Shown here one piece after another: positions 19,896-33,500 of a stretch of DNA of 64,000 bases. How positions within the stretch are numbered: position 1 is the stretch's first letter; every line of letters begins with the position of its first letter. The notes under the pieces were generated by a model. It saw only the letters and a list, made by a program, of their open reading frames with translations, did no database searches and was not told the origin of the DNA. Origin of the DNA: Crossaster papposus (Eukaryota; Echinodermata; Asteroidea; Velatida; Solasteridae); NCBI GenBank assembly GCA_037893245.1, contig JBAIAA010000258.1:1116001-1180000 (forward strand). The letters run 5' to 3'. The translations under genes were made by a program, and so were the position numbers.

Positions 19896-21129
19896 ATCTG
19901 TGTTCTCATTGGACTTTTGGGGTTAATGTATCACTAATTGTATGTAGAATGAACAAAATCCAATAGGAATGCGCGGTAGACTAATGTCCCGGTCAACTTA
20001 CCGTGACAGTGATATACATGTAAAACTACCTGCCTGAAAGTGGTCCTGAGCAGGGTCTGTGGTGGCTGACCCGGGTCAGCCCCGAGTATGACGTCAGAGT
20101 TAAACGAACGACACGGGGCTAACCCATGTCAACCTGGGTGAGCTAAAAATGAACTTATCCTATAAAGACCAAATGCAAAGAAAGATGACGTTGACTGACA
20201 TTTATATCAAAATCTATTCATTTGGGCTTTGCCAAGTCAATATTCAAACACTGTCGGGGAAAACGAAAATTCAGAACATTACAGAAATATTTCATTTTCA
20301 ATTTTTCTACTGGGGAGCCAATTGTCATAAACCTCTCACCATGCACAGGCACTTGTATACCGATTTTATACAAAGAGCAACATACAAACAAACTTAGCAG
20401 ATTGTACACATAGATCCATGTATTAAAAGACATTTACAGCCAGGTTTTAGAAAAAGTAGAATCCTTAAACATTCTTACTCTAGTGACAGATTTGTCCAGT
20501 GTGAAATTTTTTTTGTATCAAAAATGGTTTCCAAATCTTCACCATACAATAAAAGACAGCTTCAAAAAAGTGTGAAAGATTAAACAAGCATATTTTTACA
20601 GCCATAATTTAAGGTGTTTTAAAAAAATGGTGTTATAAAAAAAGTTTCTCAATATTTCCATTCAATTTTCAAGCAAGGCAAGAACCATGTGCTTTGGGGA
20701 TAAATACACAATACGGTAGGAAACTAACAGGACCCAATTTCATGGTACCGCTATAAAGCACAGTTCTGCTAACTGAGCCTTTGTCTATTTCATAGAGACC
20801 GTAAGCAGTAAGCATCGCAAAAAAAATGCTTATAACCACAGAGGAAAAAGTTGCTCAAATGGTTACATAACAATATATATCTATGTGCACATGCATAAAC
20901 TGTCACCAAATTTAATCCACGCCCCTAAATAGTGCTTATAGGCTTGGCGATATTTTCAGTTGTATTCCTGGGGGACCCCGTATTCCTTTCCTTAACACCA
21001 AGTTTACTTGACATATTGAGCATAGTGTTTAAAAATACGTGGTAAGGAAAGGGTTATAGAGGGTCATGACATTTTGCACAGGTTTTCAGTGTAGTGAATT
21101 TATTGTAGTGCAGTGAATTTATTGAGGAT
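19896..21129. other. Non-coding stretch downstream of the TTYH stop
   Basis: No coding sequence is supported. Part of it could be 3' UTR of the minus-strand TTYH gene that stops at 21523, but I cannot fix a polyadenylation site. CTTTCCTTAACACCA near 20978 and TGGTAAGGAAAGG near 21040 form a short inverted pair. Confidence 0.4.
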
Positions 21130-21130
21130 A

Positions 21131-21296
21131 CAGTCGAACCCTGATAATAAAAGCACTGTTAATCGATTATTTGCTTATAACAAGGAACAAATATAGGTCC
21201 TGTCTTTGTTTTCCCATTACAGATAATACAAGGTAATTGTTAAAACAACGTAATTTGTAAAGTCCAAAGGAACTTGTTATAAAAGGTGTTTGACTG
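21131..21296. mobile_element. TA-target MITE (CAGTCGAACC/GGTGTTTGACTG)
   Basis: CAGTCGAACCCTGATAATAA on the left and TTATAAAAGGTGTTTGACTG on the right are inverted, each flanked by TA. It is 166 bp. The termini resemble those of the element at 55105-57182, pointing to one Tc1/mariner-like family. Confidence 0.7.
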
Positions 21297-21522
21297 TACT
21301 TACAGTGTAATATGACATTTAGGCAAGATGGACAGAACTGCTGCATGTGAGAAGCACAGATGCCTTAGGGATTAACAGGGAAGTCGAAGTAACATTTCTT
21401 GTCTTTTAGAGGAAGACAAAATTAAGTGACTTTTGGAACTACAATTGTATAATTGTGGCGTGCATATCCAACAAGACTGCCCAGCTGAGTCGAGTCGTTT
21501 GCCGATGTCGGGGGCTCTGTTT

Positions 21523-21564
21523 CTAGTGACGTCGTTGACGGTCGCGGCTCATTGCAAGGGTATA
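21523..21564 (-). CDS. TTYH: TTYH terminal exon
   Basis: The acceptor TGAACTATTATTCAG is followed in phase 0 by Y-T-L-A-M-S-R-D-R-Q-R-R-H and TAG (21523-21525). Joined to the previous exon it gives S-P-P-P-S-Y-T-L, corresponding to the proline-rich end of vertebrate TTYH2/3 tails (S-P-P-P-T-Y-S). The exon continues as 3' UTR. The frame is only 13 codons, so identification rests on phase and the preceding exon. Confidence 0.7.
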   Translation of the reverse strand, partial: YTLAMSRDRQRRH

Positions 21565-24500
21565 CTGAATAATAGTTCAGAACAAAAAACAAACATTTTA
21601 AAATACAAAACAGCAAATGGAAAATATGTAAACGTTACTAGCAATGCATTATATATGTATTAAAATTTTGTGAACATTTACTCAACGTGATGAAACTGTT
21701 AGCACAAGGCAATCTTCCACGAATTTGATGCCACAAAGCATTCTTTGCAAAAAATCAACTTGATCGTATACGTTTATTTATACTGTCTGTAAATCATTTG
21801 TTTTTGATTAAGTGGATAAATATGATGATGACATGTGGACAGCATGTGAATGACATGTGGACATCATGTGAATGGCATGTGGACACCATGTGAATAGCAT
21901 GTGGACATGTGAATGGCATCATGTGGACACCATTAATGCATGGGAACATCATCATCTGGACCATGCGTGTGCATGTACTTACAGATGGGGGAGGGGAATC
22001 AAAGCCATCACGGCCGACTGGTGGTTGGTTGGATGAGGATGTGTGCGCTGCTGCTGCCCCCGTGGATGCAGGTGCACCCCAGCCACTAGGCCCTGGCTCG
22101 TAGCTAACCACACAAGGCAAAGAGGAACATAGAAAAATACAAAATGAAGATGTTGATGATGTGGTGAACCCTACAATGTAATAATGAATACGTCAGAACT
22201 GGGGAACTAGATTTTTTCAAAAAATTGAGTTATTTATATTTCTGGATTCTGCAGAACCAATGCTCTCCAATGGTTTTGAAACATCTTATGAAATGTTTTT
22301 CCCAAAGTTGATTATTAAAACAGCGAACCAAATGTCATTGATTTTCTTGATAAAAAAAATAATGAGTACTAATCATTGTGGGACAGACTGTAATTCATGT
22401 GATTTGGTGTGGAAACCTCTTTTCTGCAAACCACAGCAAACATGATCAACAATAGCAAGAGAGATTTGAATGAATTGACACAAAAAACATGCATTTGGGA
22501 AAACCAAGGAGCACTTGCCAGAAGCATTGTCAGAAAACTTTGAACATTTTTTAGTCAGCATTTTTTTCTTACCACTACAACTTACCATACTTTTAAACCC
22601 TAAATGATTCAAGTTAAAGCTTATCCCCCCCCCCCAAAAAAAAAAAAAAAATACAAAATAAATAGTGAACATTAACAATTTGCCCGCTTTTTAGGCGTAC
22701 ATTAATACCAGTACATACATTATCCCTAACTCCCTAGACCATTTTGTCAAGGAACCATCCTCAATCCTGCAAAATCCTCCAGTTAACCACCATGTAAATT
22801 AAAATTTAATTCATCCTCAATCCTCTGAAATCATCCATCATTTCTTGAATTTGTTCAGTAAAGAGGTGGTAGCCTCAATCCTCCAAAATCCTCCACCTAT
22901 CGCAGTAATGGGTTGAGGCAGTGCTGATGACATTCAGAAGCAGTGCGTATGATATCAAGCAAAATGCAGGGTTCTATTATGGTACAGTCAATAACGAACT
23001 TGACACAATTCAACCTTCAAAAACAATTGACATTTTGTTTTGAATTTTCTAACATTCATCCTCAATTCTCCAAAATCCTCCAAAATTGCAAGGAGGCTTT
23101 TGGAGGATATAGGGTTATGGTTGCACACCAGTAAATCAGTTGAAAATTTAAATTCTCTCTAAATTCTCCGCAACATGTACATGTATGTATTAGAGCATTT
23201 TGTGGGCCATGAACTTGTGGGTGTGTAAACAAAAGAGGGAAGCCATGCCAGAGTTGTAGATCGAGTCATTTACAAGTCAATTCAGAAGCACCAAGCGGAA
23301 CAATAACAAAGGAATGCTTTTGTCAAAGTTCCTTTAAATTATGTTTCAGTTCATTTAGTGGATTGCTTGTGTGTTTGCGATTTGGCCGATTAACCCTGCG
23401 ACGTGCCACCACGCTTTTTTTCGAAGTCACTTCGCCGTAAAAACAAATTTGATTTTTCATCATTTGTTTGAAAAAAAAATATCGCAATTTTCATGTATTC
23501 TTAGTTCAAAGCATGCCGAATAGCATGGTAAGTGCCGCTTGAACCCTGGTTGAACCGGTGACAAAGCTTTTTGCAAAGGAAAGTGCTGCCTCACGAGTAT
23601 CTCATTACTTTGTGTACATAAAGGGGCTATTCAAGTCTGGGTTTACCAGACCTACACAAGCAATTAATCACGCTATTGTTGCCTTGCCACATTCAACAAC
23701 ACCAGCTGGGATTGAATATATTCAGACACTATGGAAAAGTACTGTGTTGATATAAAGCCATAAAATCGAACAGTATTGGGGTTATACACGAAATACAACC
23801 GACTTTGAAAAAAAGTACGGACGTGCGTTCGTGTGAAAACAAAAGGGCCGCACGTCGCAAGGTTAAATAATAATAATAATAATTAAATAGCTTGTGAGTT
23901 GACAAAAGACTGAATGACTTGTGATTGACTTATGATCAACTTGAGATCGACTCGATTACAACTCTGAGCCGTGCACAAGACTGCCAGCTTGTATTACTGT
24001 GAAATTCTGAGAACATTTTTAGCCCTAAATTTCAAAGTGAACAAAGAAATTGGCAAGGCGGAACCCGAACCTGCGACCTCCAAAATACCCAACTGAGCTA
24101 TCTTGCCCTATGTTGGCGGTCTCCCAAATTGTCAGTATCTCTGTTCGGTGGCTGTGTGGCCAAGGATCTTGTCGAATTTAACGATACAACCTGGGAAGCG
24201 AATCTTGGGGATCACTCAATGAGAATAAGACTTTATATCCTATAATACACAATTAAACCACAAGGGAAACTGACAAAGTAAATGTGCATAAATTTCAAAG
24301 TGAACAAAGAAATTGGCGAGGCGAACTCGAACCTGCGACCTCCGGAATACTGGACCGGTGCTCTACCCACTGAGCTATCTTGCCCTATGTTGGCAGTTTC
24401 CCAGGTTGTATCGTAAAATTGGACGAGATCTCTGGCCACACGGCATTCTGGTATTTATGACTTCAATTTGAGAGACCGCCGACATAGGGCAAGATAGCTC

Positions 24501-27500
24501 AGTTGGTCATGTTTTACTAGTGTGCAACCTTTAAAGCGTGCAGCATGAGGCTGTGAAGCAAACTATTTTGCCATGCGGTGTATGAATAATATCATGCAGG
24601 TGGAGTATATGTTGATTCAATATTGAGTTTTTCTCTTTACTGACATACATGTATTCTTATAAAGACTGTATTCTCAGTGTTATCATAAGTAATTGTAAGA
24701 AGAAATAAAATCACTCAGGAAACCCATGACATGCTACCAGAGGGGTGGGGAAAATGGGGTGGGGGGAATGAGGTGGGGAAAATGAGGTGGGGAAAATGGG
24801 GTGGGGAAAATGGGGTTTGGAAAATGGGGTGGGGAAAATGAGGTGGGGGGAATGGGGTGGGGGGAATGAGGTATGGGGTGGGGGGATTGGGGTGGGGGGA
24901 ATGGGGTGGGGGGATTGGGGTTGGGGGAATGGGGTTGGGGGAATGGGGTTGGGGGAATGGGGTTGGGGGAATGGGGTTGGGGGAATGGGGTTGGGGGAAT
25001 GGGGTTGGGGGAATGGGGTTGGGGGAATGGGGTTGGGGGAATGGGGTTGGGGGAATGGGGTTGGGGGAATGGGGTTGGGGGAATGGGGTTGGGGGAATGG
25101 GGTTGGGGGAATGGGGTTGGGGGAATGGGGTTGGGGGAATGGGGTTGGGGGAATGGGGTTGGGGGAATGGGGTTGGGGGAATGGGGTTGGGGGAATGGGG
25201 TTGGGGGAATGGGGGTGGGGTGGGGTAAATGAGGTTGGGAAATGAGGTGGGGGAGGAATATAGGATGGGGAGGAATATGGGGGGGGAGGGAATATGGGGG
25301 GGGGATATGGGGGGGGGGGGAATATGGGGGGGGGATATGGGGGGGGGAAGGAATGGGGTGGAAGATGAGGAGGTAGGGGTGAGTACGTCAATAATCACTA
25401 TGAATTTAGAACACGACCGTTGATCGAAAGCAGCACATTCTGATTAACATAACCAACTACAATACTTGGAAGTAAACAGAATGATCAAGGGTAGCTGTGC
25501 TTCTGACAAAGCACGCGAGTGGTCTATCACGGCAGTGCATGGGCCGGGCGCATACAGTACAGTGTGGTCTATACAAAGTGATGATCGCACATTGCATACA
25601 GCACAGCCTTGCATTCAAGGCTAGACTTGCGAGGACTTGCAGGGACTTGAATACAACTCTGCCTGCTACTTAGTGCTGACTACTACTAGTGCAGACATCT
25701 TACCACTCGACCACCAAGCTAGCCAGGGTTGGCTAGCTAGTAAGCAGATCGTGGGTTCGAGTCCCACCCGAGTAATAGTTTTTCTTACAATCCCTCAAGA
25801 CTACATGTACATTGAGTATACAGTGTTTATATAAATACGTCGGCAAATGATATAACTCAATATTGAAGCACAGAGTGCAGCTACCATAAGTAGTTTTAAA
25901 TATATTTTGTTAAAAAAGAAAGAAAATGATTTCGATTGCAAGGCTAATATTACGATTTAGTGATAGAGGAGTGCATTGGAATTGGGTACCAAAGTACCCG
26001 ACTGTTGATGTCAGGAACCAGTTCCAGATTATAGAATCAGATACCTGTAACCAACTTTACAAAAACTTCTTAGACAATGGAAGACACTGAAAGATTTTTA
26101 AAAACTTCCATTCCACAATAATCACATCTCAACAACCTCAAAATGTCTTTTGACCACTGCAAACAAACAAAAATCGCGAACTGAATGTAGTATCCTGACG
26201 CTACTTCAGCGGTTATGTACAAAGTCTATGGGGAGTACCGGTATATAACCTTTTTTAAGGTATTTCCTAACAAAATTGGAAATGTTTCTCAGTCCCAGAT
26301 TCATGTCTTTTCAACATTTTTGCTGTTCCATCTAGCATGCCTAGTCAATCCTTATTTGCTTAAGACGGAGGACTGATTCGGCAAGACTCTGGAACGCTTG
26401 TCTGAACTGGTTTTCTGTCTCCTGACGATGGATACAGTTTATACCATCCAAAATATTGAGGTTTTCCTTGTTTCTTCACAGAACCTCGCCAACGAACTTT
26501 TTTACTAATAAATTCATAATAGTGCATGCATGCACTTAAACAGTTCGCGCCGGGATTATTGTAACATTCACCGAGCCTAGGGGCGGGATTATTTTTAACG
26601 AAACTCGATCCGAGGCGGGTTCAGGCCGATGGTACCGGGAAGCACACCCATGCATTTCCGGATTTGCTTGCTGCCGACAGACATTTCCGGCCTTGTTCGT
26701 GACATGTTTATGCGTCATTCATATTTTAATCTCGAAACAACTTTGCGTGTATATACCGGTACGTCCTCCGGCGCGAACTGGTTAATAGGCCATCAGCCTG
26801 GGGGGTTGGTCGATATCGAATTATGGGAATAATGCTCATGGCAATTTTTGGCCTGGTATGCTACCCTTGTAGTTGGAAAATACATGTATGTGATAGCATT
26901 GTAGCAGTGGCAGATTTGTCAGTGTTATCAACTGTTTTATTATTAAAAACAAATAGCCGCCAAAATGCTTGTTACCACATATAATTAATCCGGTAACAAG
27001 AATATTGGCGGCCATTTTGAAAACAAAATTGAAAAAAGTGATAACATCTAAAAAGCTGCCACTGTTCACGCTGCAATGCTATCACTCTTTTACCAAATCT
27101 AGGTGTGCATACTGGTACCTTGCCAAAAATCACTATGAGCTTTACTCCTCTTTTCAATCATTTGATACCGGTTGACTGTAATTAGGTCTGGCGGCAAAAA
27201 ACGAAAGTTTTCATTGTCAATTTCTCTCAATATGTCCAGGATTTGTCACTTTTCTCTTTTGAAATTTCCAATGGACTGCTACTATGCGCATGAGTGCCTA
27301 ATAATGAATTTAGGTGAACTCGCAAAAGCGATTTATCACATGGTGTACAAGTGAGCAGTTGAAAGGAAAGAGTATAAATATATTAATTTTAATAGTTGTT
27401 AACCCTAAAGCTGCTAAATGCAACAGAATTCCACCAATGGTAAAAAGTTGTTGCAAGTTGTTGCATTTAGCAGGCAATGCATTTCTCCTGGTATCATGCG

Positions 27501-30500
27501 TTTAGTTAAACCAAGCAGGCTTGCTGGTCGGTATACCAACAAAACCCTAATAATGCAACAGAATCCACTGTTGGATGTTGTCGCATATATCAGGGTTCTA
27601 TCAGCTGTGTTGCATTCTGTTGCATTTGGCAGGGTGCTCACAGACTACCCTGTTGGGGTTAGTGTTAATTTAAGACAGAAAGGAGAATTGTGTGCAGCCT
27701 CAAAGCTAGAGTAGTGCTGGAAAGAAAAACAGCCGCTTTTTTGTAAAACTCAAACTGCACTTTCTCCTTAGAACATAACCTCTAATAAATCTATTAAGCA
27801 GATGTGCATTATTAATAAGCGAATTAGTCGGGTGCCAGGTGCATTAGAGAGGAGCAGGTGATGCGGCCATTATATATATATATATATATGGGCCAAAGAG
27901 CAGAGGGAGGGTTAGGGAGACCCGACTTACCCTTCCCGCTGAAGAAAATTGAAAAGGTTCGGCCCCTCGTTGGGTTTGGGAGATTGTGTTCTGAAAAGTT
28001 GCAAAGTTTGAAGCAGGATTTGCATGTTTGGTTGTTTGTTGTTTTTTTTTTTTTTTTTTTAGTTTTGAAATGAATTGGACATCCTAGAAACAAAAAAGAT
28101 TGTTTGCTGTTAAAGCCTACTACATGTAGATTAGTACTTGCCAAGTTATATGATACCCATCAGGAGAAACCAAAGAAGCCTTTGCCAAGTTGGGTATCAA
28201 TGCGCAGTTGGGGTTTAATAAATTCAAGAAATTTTCTACATTAAAAAGAAGTTTCGTTGATAGAAAAGAGAATTTTAGCTTGAGCTATATATTTTTTTTA
28301 ATTTTTTTTTTTTGGGGGGGACGGTCGAGCTACTTTTGAGCAATCACAAGCCATTGGAAGTCCATCACAAGTCCATCAACATTTACCAGTCTATTATTGT
28401 CAGCTCACAAGCTATTCAACTAAACTGTAACCAAGGCATTTGTATCTGTTTTGGGTTGTCCAGCGATTGCATTGTTACGGGCCGCTCAGTCTTTACTCAA
28501 GGCGCATGTACCGGTACATGTAGCTACCGTACCTGGACGCATGACGCGCCCTGAAAATGATGCTCGAAAAAAGACCAGCTAAGGGCGAAGCCCCGAGCGC
28601 CTTGACTATATCGTGCAGAGCACTTTAAATGTTTTTCTTTACATTTATCTACCGATTTGGTAGTGAAAATTCATGCATAATGCATGCAGTGTTGTCAATA
28701 GTGATCAATGAAAACGTAGAATGATGAACAGCCGATAATTATGACGACACATGCGCTCACAATTTAAGCAAACCAAGATGGTGACTTGCAGTGGCGGCGA
28801 TATCGATAAAACTTTGTTCCAGAACAGCTTTCCAGATTTAGCTGCGAGTAAACTCAAATTTCAGGTAAATTTAAACACCAACGTCACATGATCCAAACTG
28901 TGTTGAACAGTAGGAACCTTTTTGTAAATCTGCCCACGGGTTTCGGCAAAAGCATGTTTTTTCAAGCTGTTTCACTGTAACTTTGGCAGCAAGGGAGTAT
29001 ACTGACGAGGGTGTCATTCGGCTTTGAGGGTTGTCATATCTCCGCTTTTTGAAAACCTTGGAATACCGGTTGTATACATGTAATACATGGGTGATATAAA
29101 TCGTGCTACTTGAATGAATACATTATTAGCTTCATGAGATAGTAAGGGGGCTTGGGGCTTCGTCCCTCGTATATCGCTGGTCTTTTTTCGCGCAGCATTT
29201 TTTTGGATCGTCATGGGTAGCCATGTGCGTCTTGGCTAGGCTCTCCATAGTTTTAGTCAAGTTGGTTGAACAATTTCTTGGTATTTTGCAATAAGCCAGT
29301 TCGGTATTCCAACTGCGCATGTGTGCACAACAAAATTTGACAAAATTTTCTTGGGATAAACACAAAAGATACAGTACAGTGCACTTCAAAGTTAACCTTA
29401 GAATAGAAAAAAAATCACACTTGTTCACAATAGTTTTACACAAGTGAAAAATCGTTTTCAAACATTTTCACACATGGAAAACCATCTTCACACTTTTCCC
29501 TACAATTTTCACACCTTTTCACAAAATATCCTATTCCCATTTGCAGTGTGAGGAATTCCTTTCACACTTTTTCATACCTTTACACACTATTTCTTACAAG
29601 CCGGGAAATAATTTTCGCACCTTTTCACACATGGGATACCGTTTTCACAAAATGTCCCATTCTGATTTTTACAGTGTTTTGCACACATACGATGAAATGT
29701 TTTCATCAAAAGACAAATCACATTAAAAACGCAGAGTTGGAATACCAAACTGGCTTAATGATGCCATGTCAATCAACCCAGTTTTGTGCATTCACGGCGG
29801 TGCATTGCAGTTATTGCCGTCTTTATTCGGGTCACGTTTTCTGCACATTGTCGTTTGTACCCCAAAACTTCCATCATAAAGTAAAAAACAAAATCAAAAC
29901 CCTGCCTTCACTCCACTAAACTCCTTATAACGAGTTTGATAAGTCCATTTTATACCTATTTTGTTCTCAATATAAGAAAGGGCCGAACTACACGATCCAG
30001 TAGGCCTCGCCTGATATTAGCAACTGCCTAGTAGCATGACGCGTGCCTGGCCAATCACTTCCACGGTACATTACAACCTAGTGCAATTACACACAAGTAG
30101 ATCGGTAACGCCTTTAGCTGATACATGTAGGAAAAGGCTACAATTTACCTTTCCCTTCATTAAGGGGCCGTCCAAAGTTGTCAACATTTTAATGGTCGTA
30201 CAAAGCGTACGACAGGGGGGAGGGGGGTCGGAGGCCGCGTACGACTTTAAATAGTGAATAAAATGTTGATTTTGTACCGTACAATCAGCAAAGGAAAATT
30301 ATATAATTTGAGGTTTGGTTTTTTAAATCAGAAGCGATACAAAGTCCGCTGTTCCAAAAGGATTGCTTCGGCAGGTATACCTTGTTTACAGCTATTGTGC
30401 AACTCCGAGAAAAAAACCCTGATGCGTCCCTGGCGTAGCTGGCGAGGATGGGATACTTTTGACGCCGCCCGAAATCCCGCCCTACACGCCGCAGCGGCCG

Positions 30501-33500
30501 AGTTCGTATAGCGCAACGTTAACCATGAGGTGTACACGTACGTGCGCGCATGGACGAATCCCGCAAGTGTGCGTATGGGTGTACATGCATACCCTGAATA
30601 TAGAGCGCGAATGTGCCAAGCGTGAATGAATAAACCTTTGACGCGACTGTACTGCGAATCGTTCCCACAGCTGTGCATGGACATGGTGCACGCCATGCCC
30701 CACCGCGCTCTACCGGTGTTTGGAGTTTGTACACTCGGGACGAGGTTGTCACTGCCAATGATCATGGCGTCGCACTTGTTGCAGTCCAGAGACCAGCCAT
30801 GCTTTTATACAGCAAGTACATGTATGTGTACATTGTTTTTGACAAAATTAAATGTTCATCTGATTTTGTTTTTAACTTGCATTGATCATCAGCAACATGA
30901 ATAACATTGCTAATAGTAATACTCAGTGCAGCACACATGTAAAATGATGATAAAACATGTGCATCAACATTGAAAAAATAAAATGTTGAAAAGTACTACT
31001 TTGGGGGGAGGGAGGGGGTCTTGAAAAGTAGTACGCTCTGTACGACCTTAAAAATGTTGACAACTTTGGACGGCCCCTAACAGTACTGGGAGTCGGATTT
31101 ACAATTAACATAACACCACTTAAACATGACTATGATCAAAACCAGGCTGGTATTATTGGAAATGGGACCTACAAGTGGAACAAAAGTTATATCAACAAAA
31201 AGTGTGTATGGAAATGTATAGACTACGCTGAATTTAATAAATTTTGTCGGACCCCCAAAACATGCGCTGTGATTGGCCAATTTTTCGAGGGGTGTGGCTT
31301 ACTGGATCGGTCGATTGTCATTCATCCACTGTTACTTGTAAAATGGACTTGTGATTTACTTGCGACTGTGCCTCGAGTACACCATCAAGATTTGAAGCAA
31401 TTTTGAGTGGTTAATAACCCTCCACCAAAGATTGCCGAAGATCAATAAGCAGATGTTATCAGAGTTGCAATCGAGTCCCTGCAATTTTTTTCACAAGTCC
31501 AGACACAAGTAAATTGGATGAACGGACATGCGACAGACATTCAATGAACGTGCGACAGACGTGTGACGGACGTGTGACGGACGTGTGACGGACGTGTGAC
31601 GGACGTGTGACGAACGTGTGGCGGACGTGTGGCGGACGTGTGGCGGACGTGTGGCGGACGTGTGGCGGACGTGTGACGGACGTGTGACGGACGTGTGACG
31701 GACGTGTGACGGACGTGTGACGGACGTGTGACGGACGTGTGACGGACGTGTGACGGACGTGTGACGGACGTGTGACGGACGTGTGACGGACGTGTGACGG
31801 ACGTGTGACGGACGTGTGACGGACGTGTGACGGACGTGTGACGGACGTGTGACGGACGTGTGACGGACGTGTGACGGACGTGTGACGGACGTGTGACGGA
31901 CGTGTGACGGACGTGTGACGGACGTGTGACGGACGTGTGACGGACGTGTGACGGACGTGTGACGGACGTGTGACGGACGTGTGACGGACGTGTGACGGAC
32001 GTGTGACGGACGTGTGACGGACGTGTGACGGACGTGTGACGGACGTGTGACGGACGTGTGACGGACGTGTGACGGACGTGTGACGGACGTGTGACGGACA
32101 AATGACAGACAAATGACAGACAAATGACGGACAAATGACAGACAAATGACAGACATATGACAGACATATGACAGACATATGACAGACATATGACAGACAT
32201 ATGACAGACATATGACAGACTTGCGACGGACTTGCGATGGACTTGCGATGGACTTGTAGAGACTCGAACACAACTCTCGCTATTACATTTAGCACATGGG
32301 GGAAAACAACCTGACAACAGCCCAGTACCTGTGGCCATGAATGGAGCTGGCCAGGGAAACAGGCCTGGCCCGTGGGTCGGACGGCAGGACCGCGGGTGGG
32401 TTGTCTTGCCTTCTAGGCGGTGGTTCTACGTTCCTACGGTAACGCTCCAAGGTGGCGGTGTTGTCATTGGGTGGCAAGAAGGGATCTTCTTGGTCGACCG
32501 CGTACGGTAATTTCCTGCGAAAGCAACAAAAAATATATCGGTACAGTCAATGTTATTTGTGACCAGCGGCCGATTTCACAAAATGCTAAGTAGTCAGAAA
32601 GATTGGTGCCCAATATGATAGAATTGTTCACTCGATGATAAAAGCCTTGAATTTGGCATACATTAATAGGAAAGATATCTGGCTATAGGGCGCGATAGAA
32701 GTATTGACTTATAATATAGCTAGCCCAGGGGGGGGGGGGGCGGGGGGCGGAGTGGGGGGGCGGAGGGGGGCCCAACAAAGTGCGCCGCCAACGTTAAAAT
32801 GTATCTCATTCATTCTTCCACGCTCATGAGCCACACATCTCACACAGTAAATACGTATAGATCGCTACCGTGAAGCGCACCATTGAAACACGTACAAATT
32901 TGCTCCGTGTATCGCTCCCCGAATTTAGTGATTCATACAACGTCCGCAAAGCCAGGTACACATGCACGATCTACAAAGAATTTTTTTGGGGAGATGTCAT
33001 TTTCTGACATTTTCGTTTAAAAACAACACGATAAAACGCAAGGGGTTCACAGGCAGATTTTTTAAAAAATTCAGTATATCACACTGCTACATCATTTTTT
33101 AACGTATCCATGGAAAAAAATTAGTGGGTTCGAAGCACGATTTTTCACAATTTATCGATTTTTATTGCCCTTTTTAGGGGAGGTATTTGTCAACGTCGTT
33201 TGAGTATCTGTGCACAATCTCTCTACGTGCATCAACGGTACGTCAACGTAATTTTTTTTCAACTGTTTTTTTTAATTTTCAATACAATTTTTGTCATTGG
33301 ATGATAAAAATTTAGGTAAATAACAACATTGTACAACTACAAAAGACAAGATGTTAAGATTGGATGCCAAAAACTCTTAATTTTTCGCGTGAGAAAATTG
33401 TTCCCCCTATTTTGAGAATGGACGGTACCACAGCGTTTCGCAATCACAGCCTCGAAGGGCCCCCCATCCGCCCCCCCCTGAGGTAGCCAAAATAATACGC

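Noticed and set aside
24711-25398. Proline-rich and glycine-rich frames of up to 227 codons
   Set aside because: Artefact of the G-rich 14-bp minisatellite.
31459-32338. Three overlapping minus-strand frames of about 260-280 codons
   Set aside because: Artefact of the 11-bp array, with the same R/H/T/S/V/P-repeat peptide in each frame.
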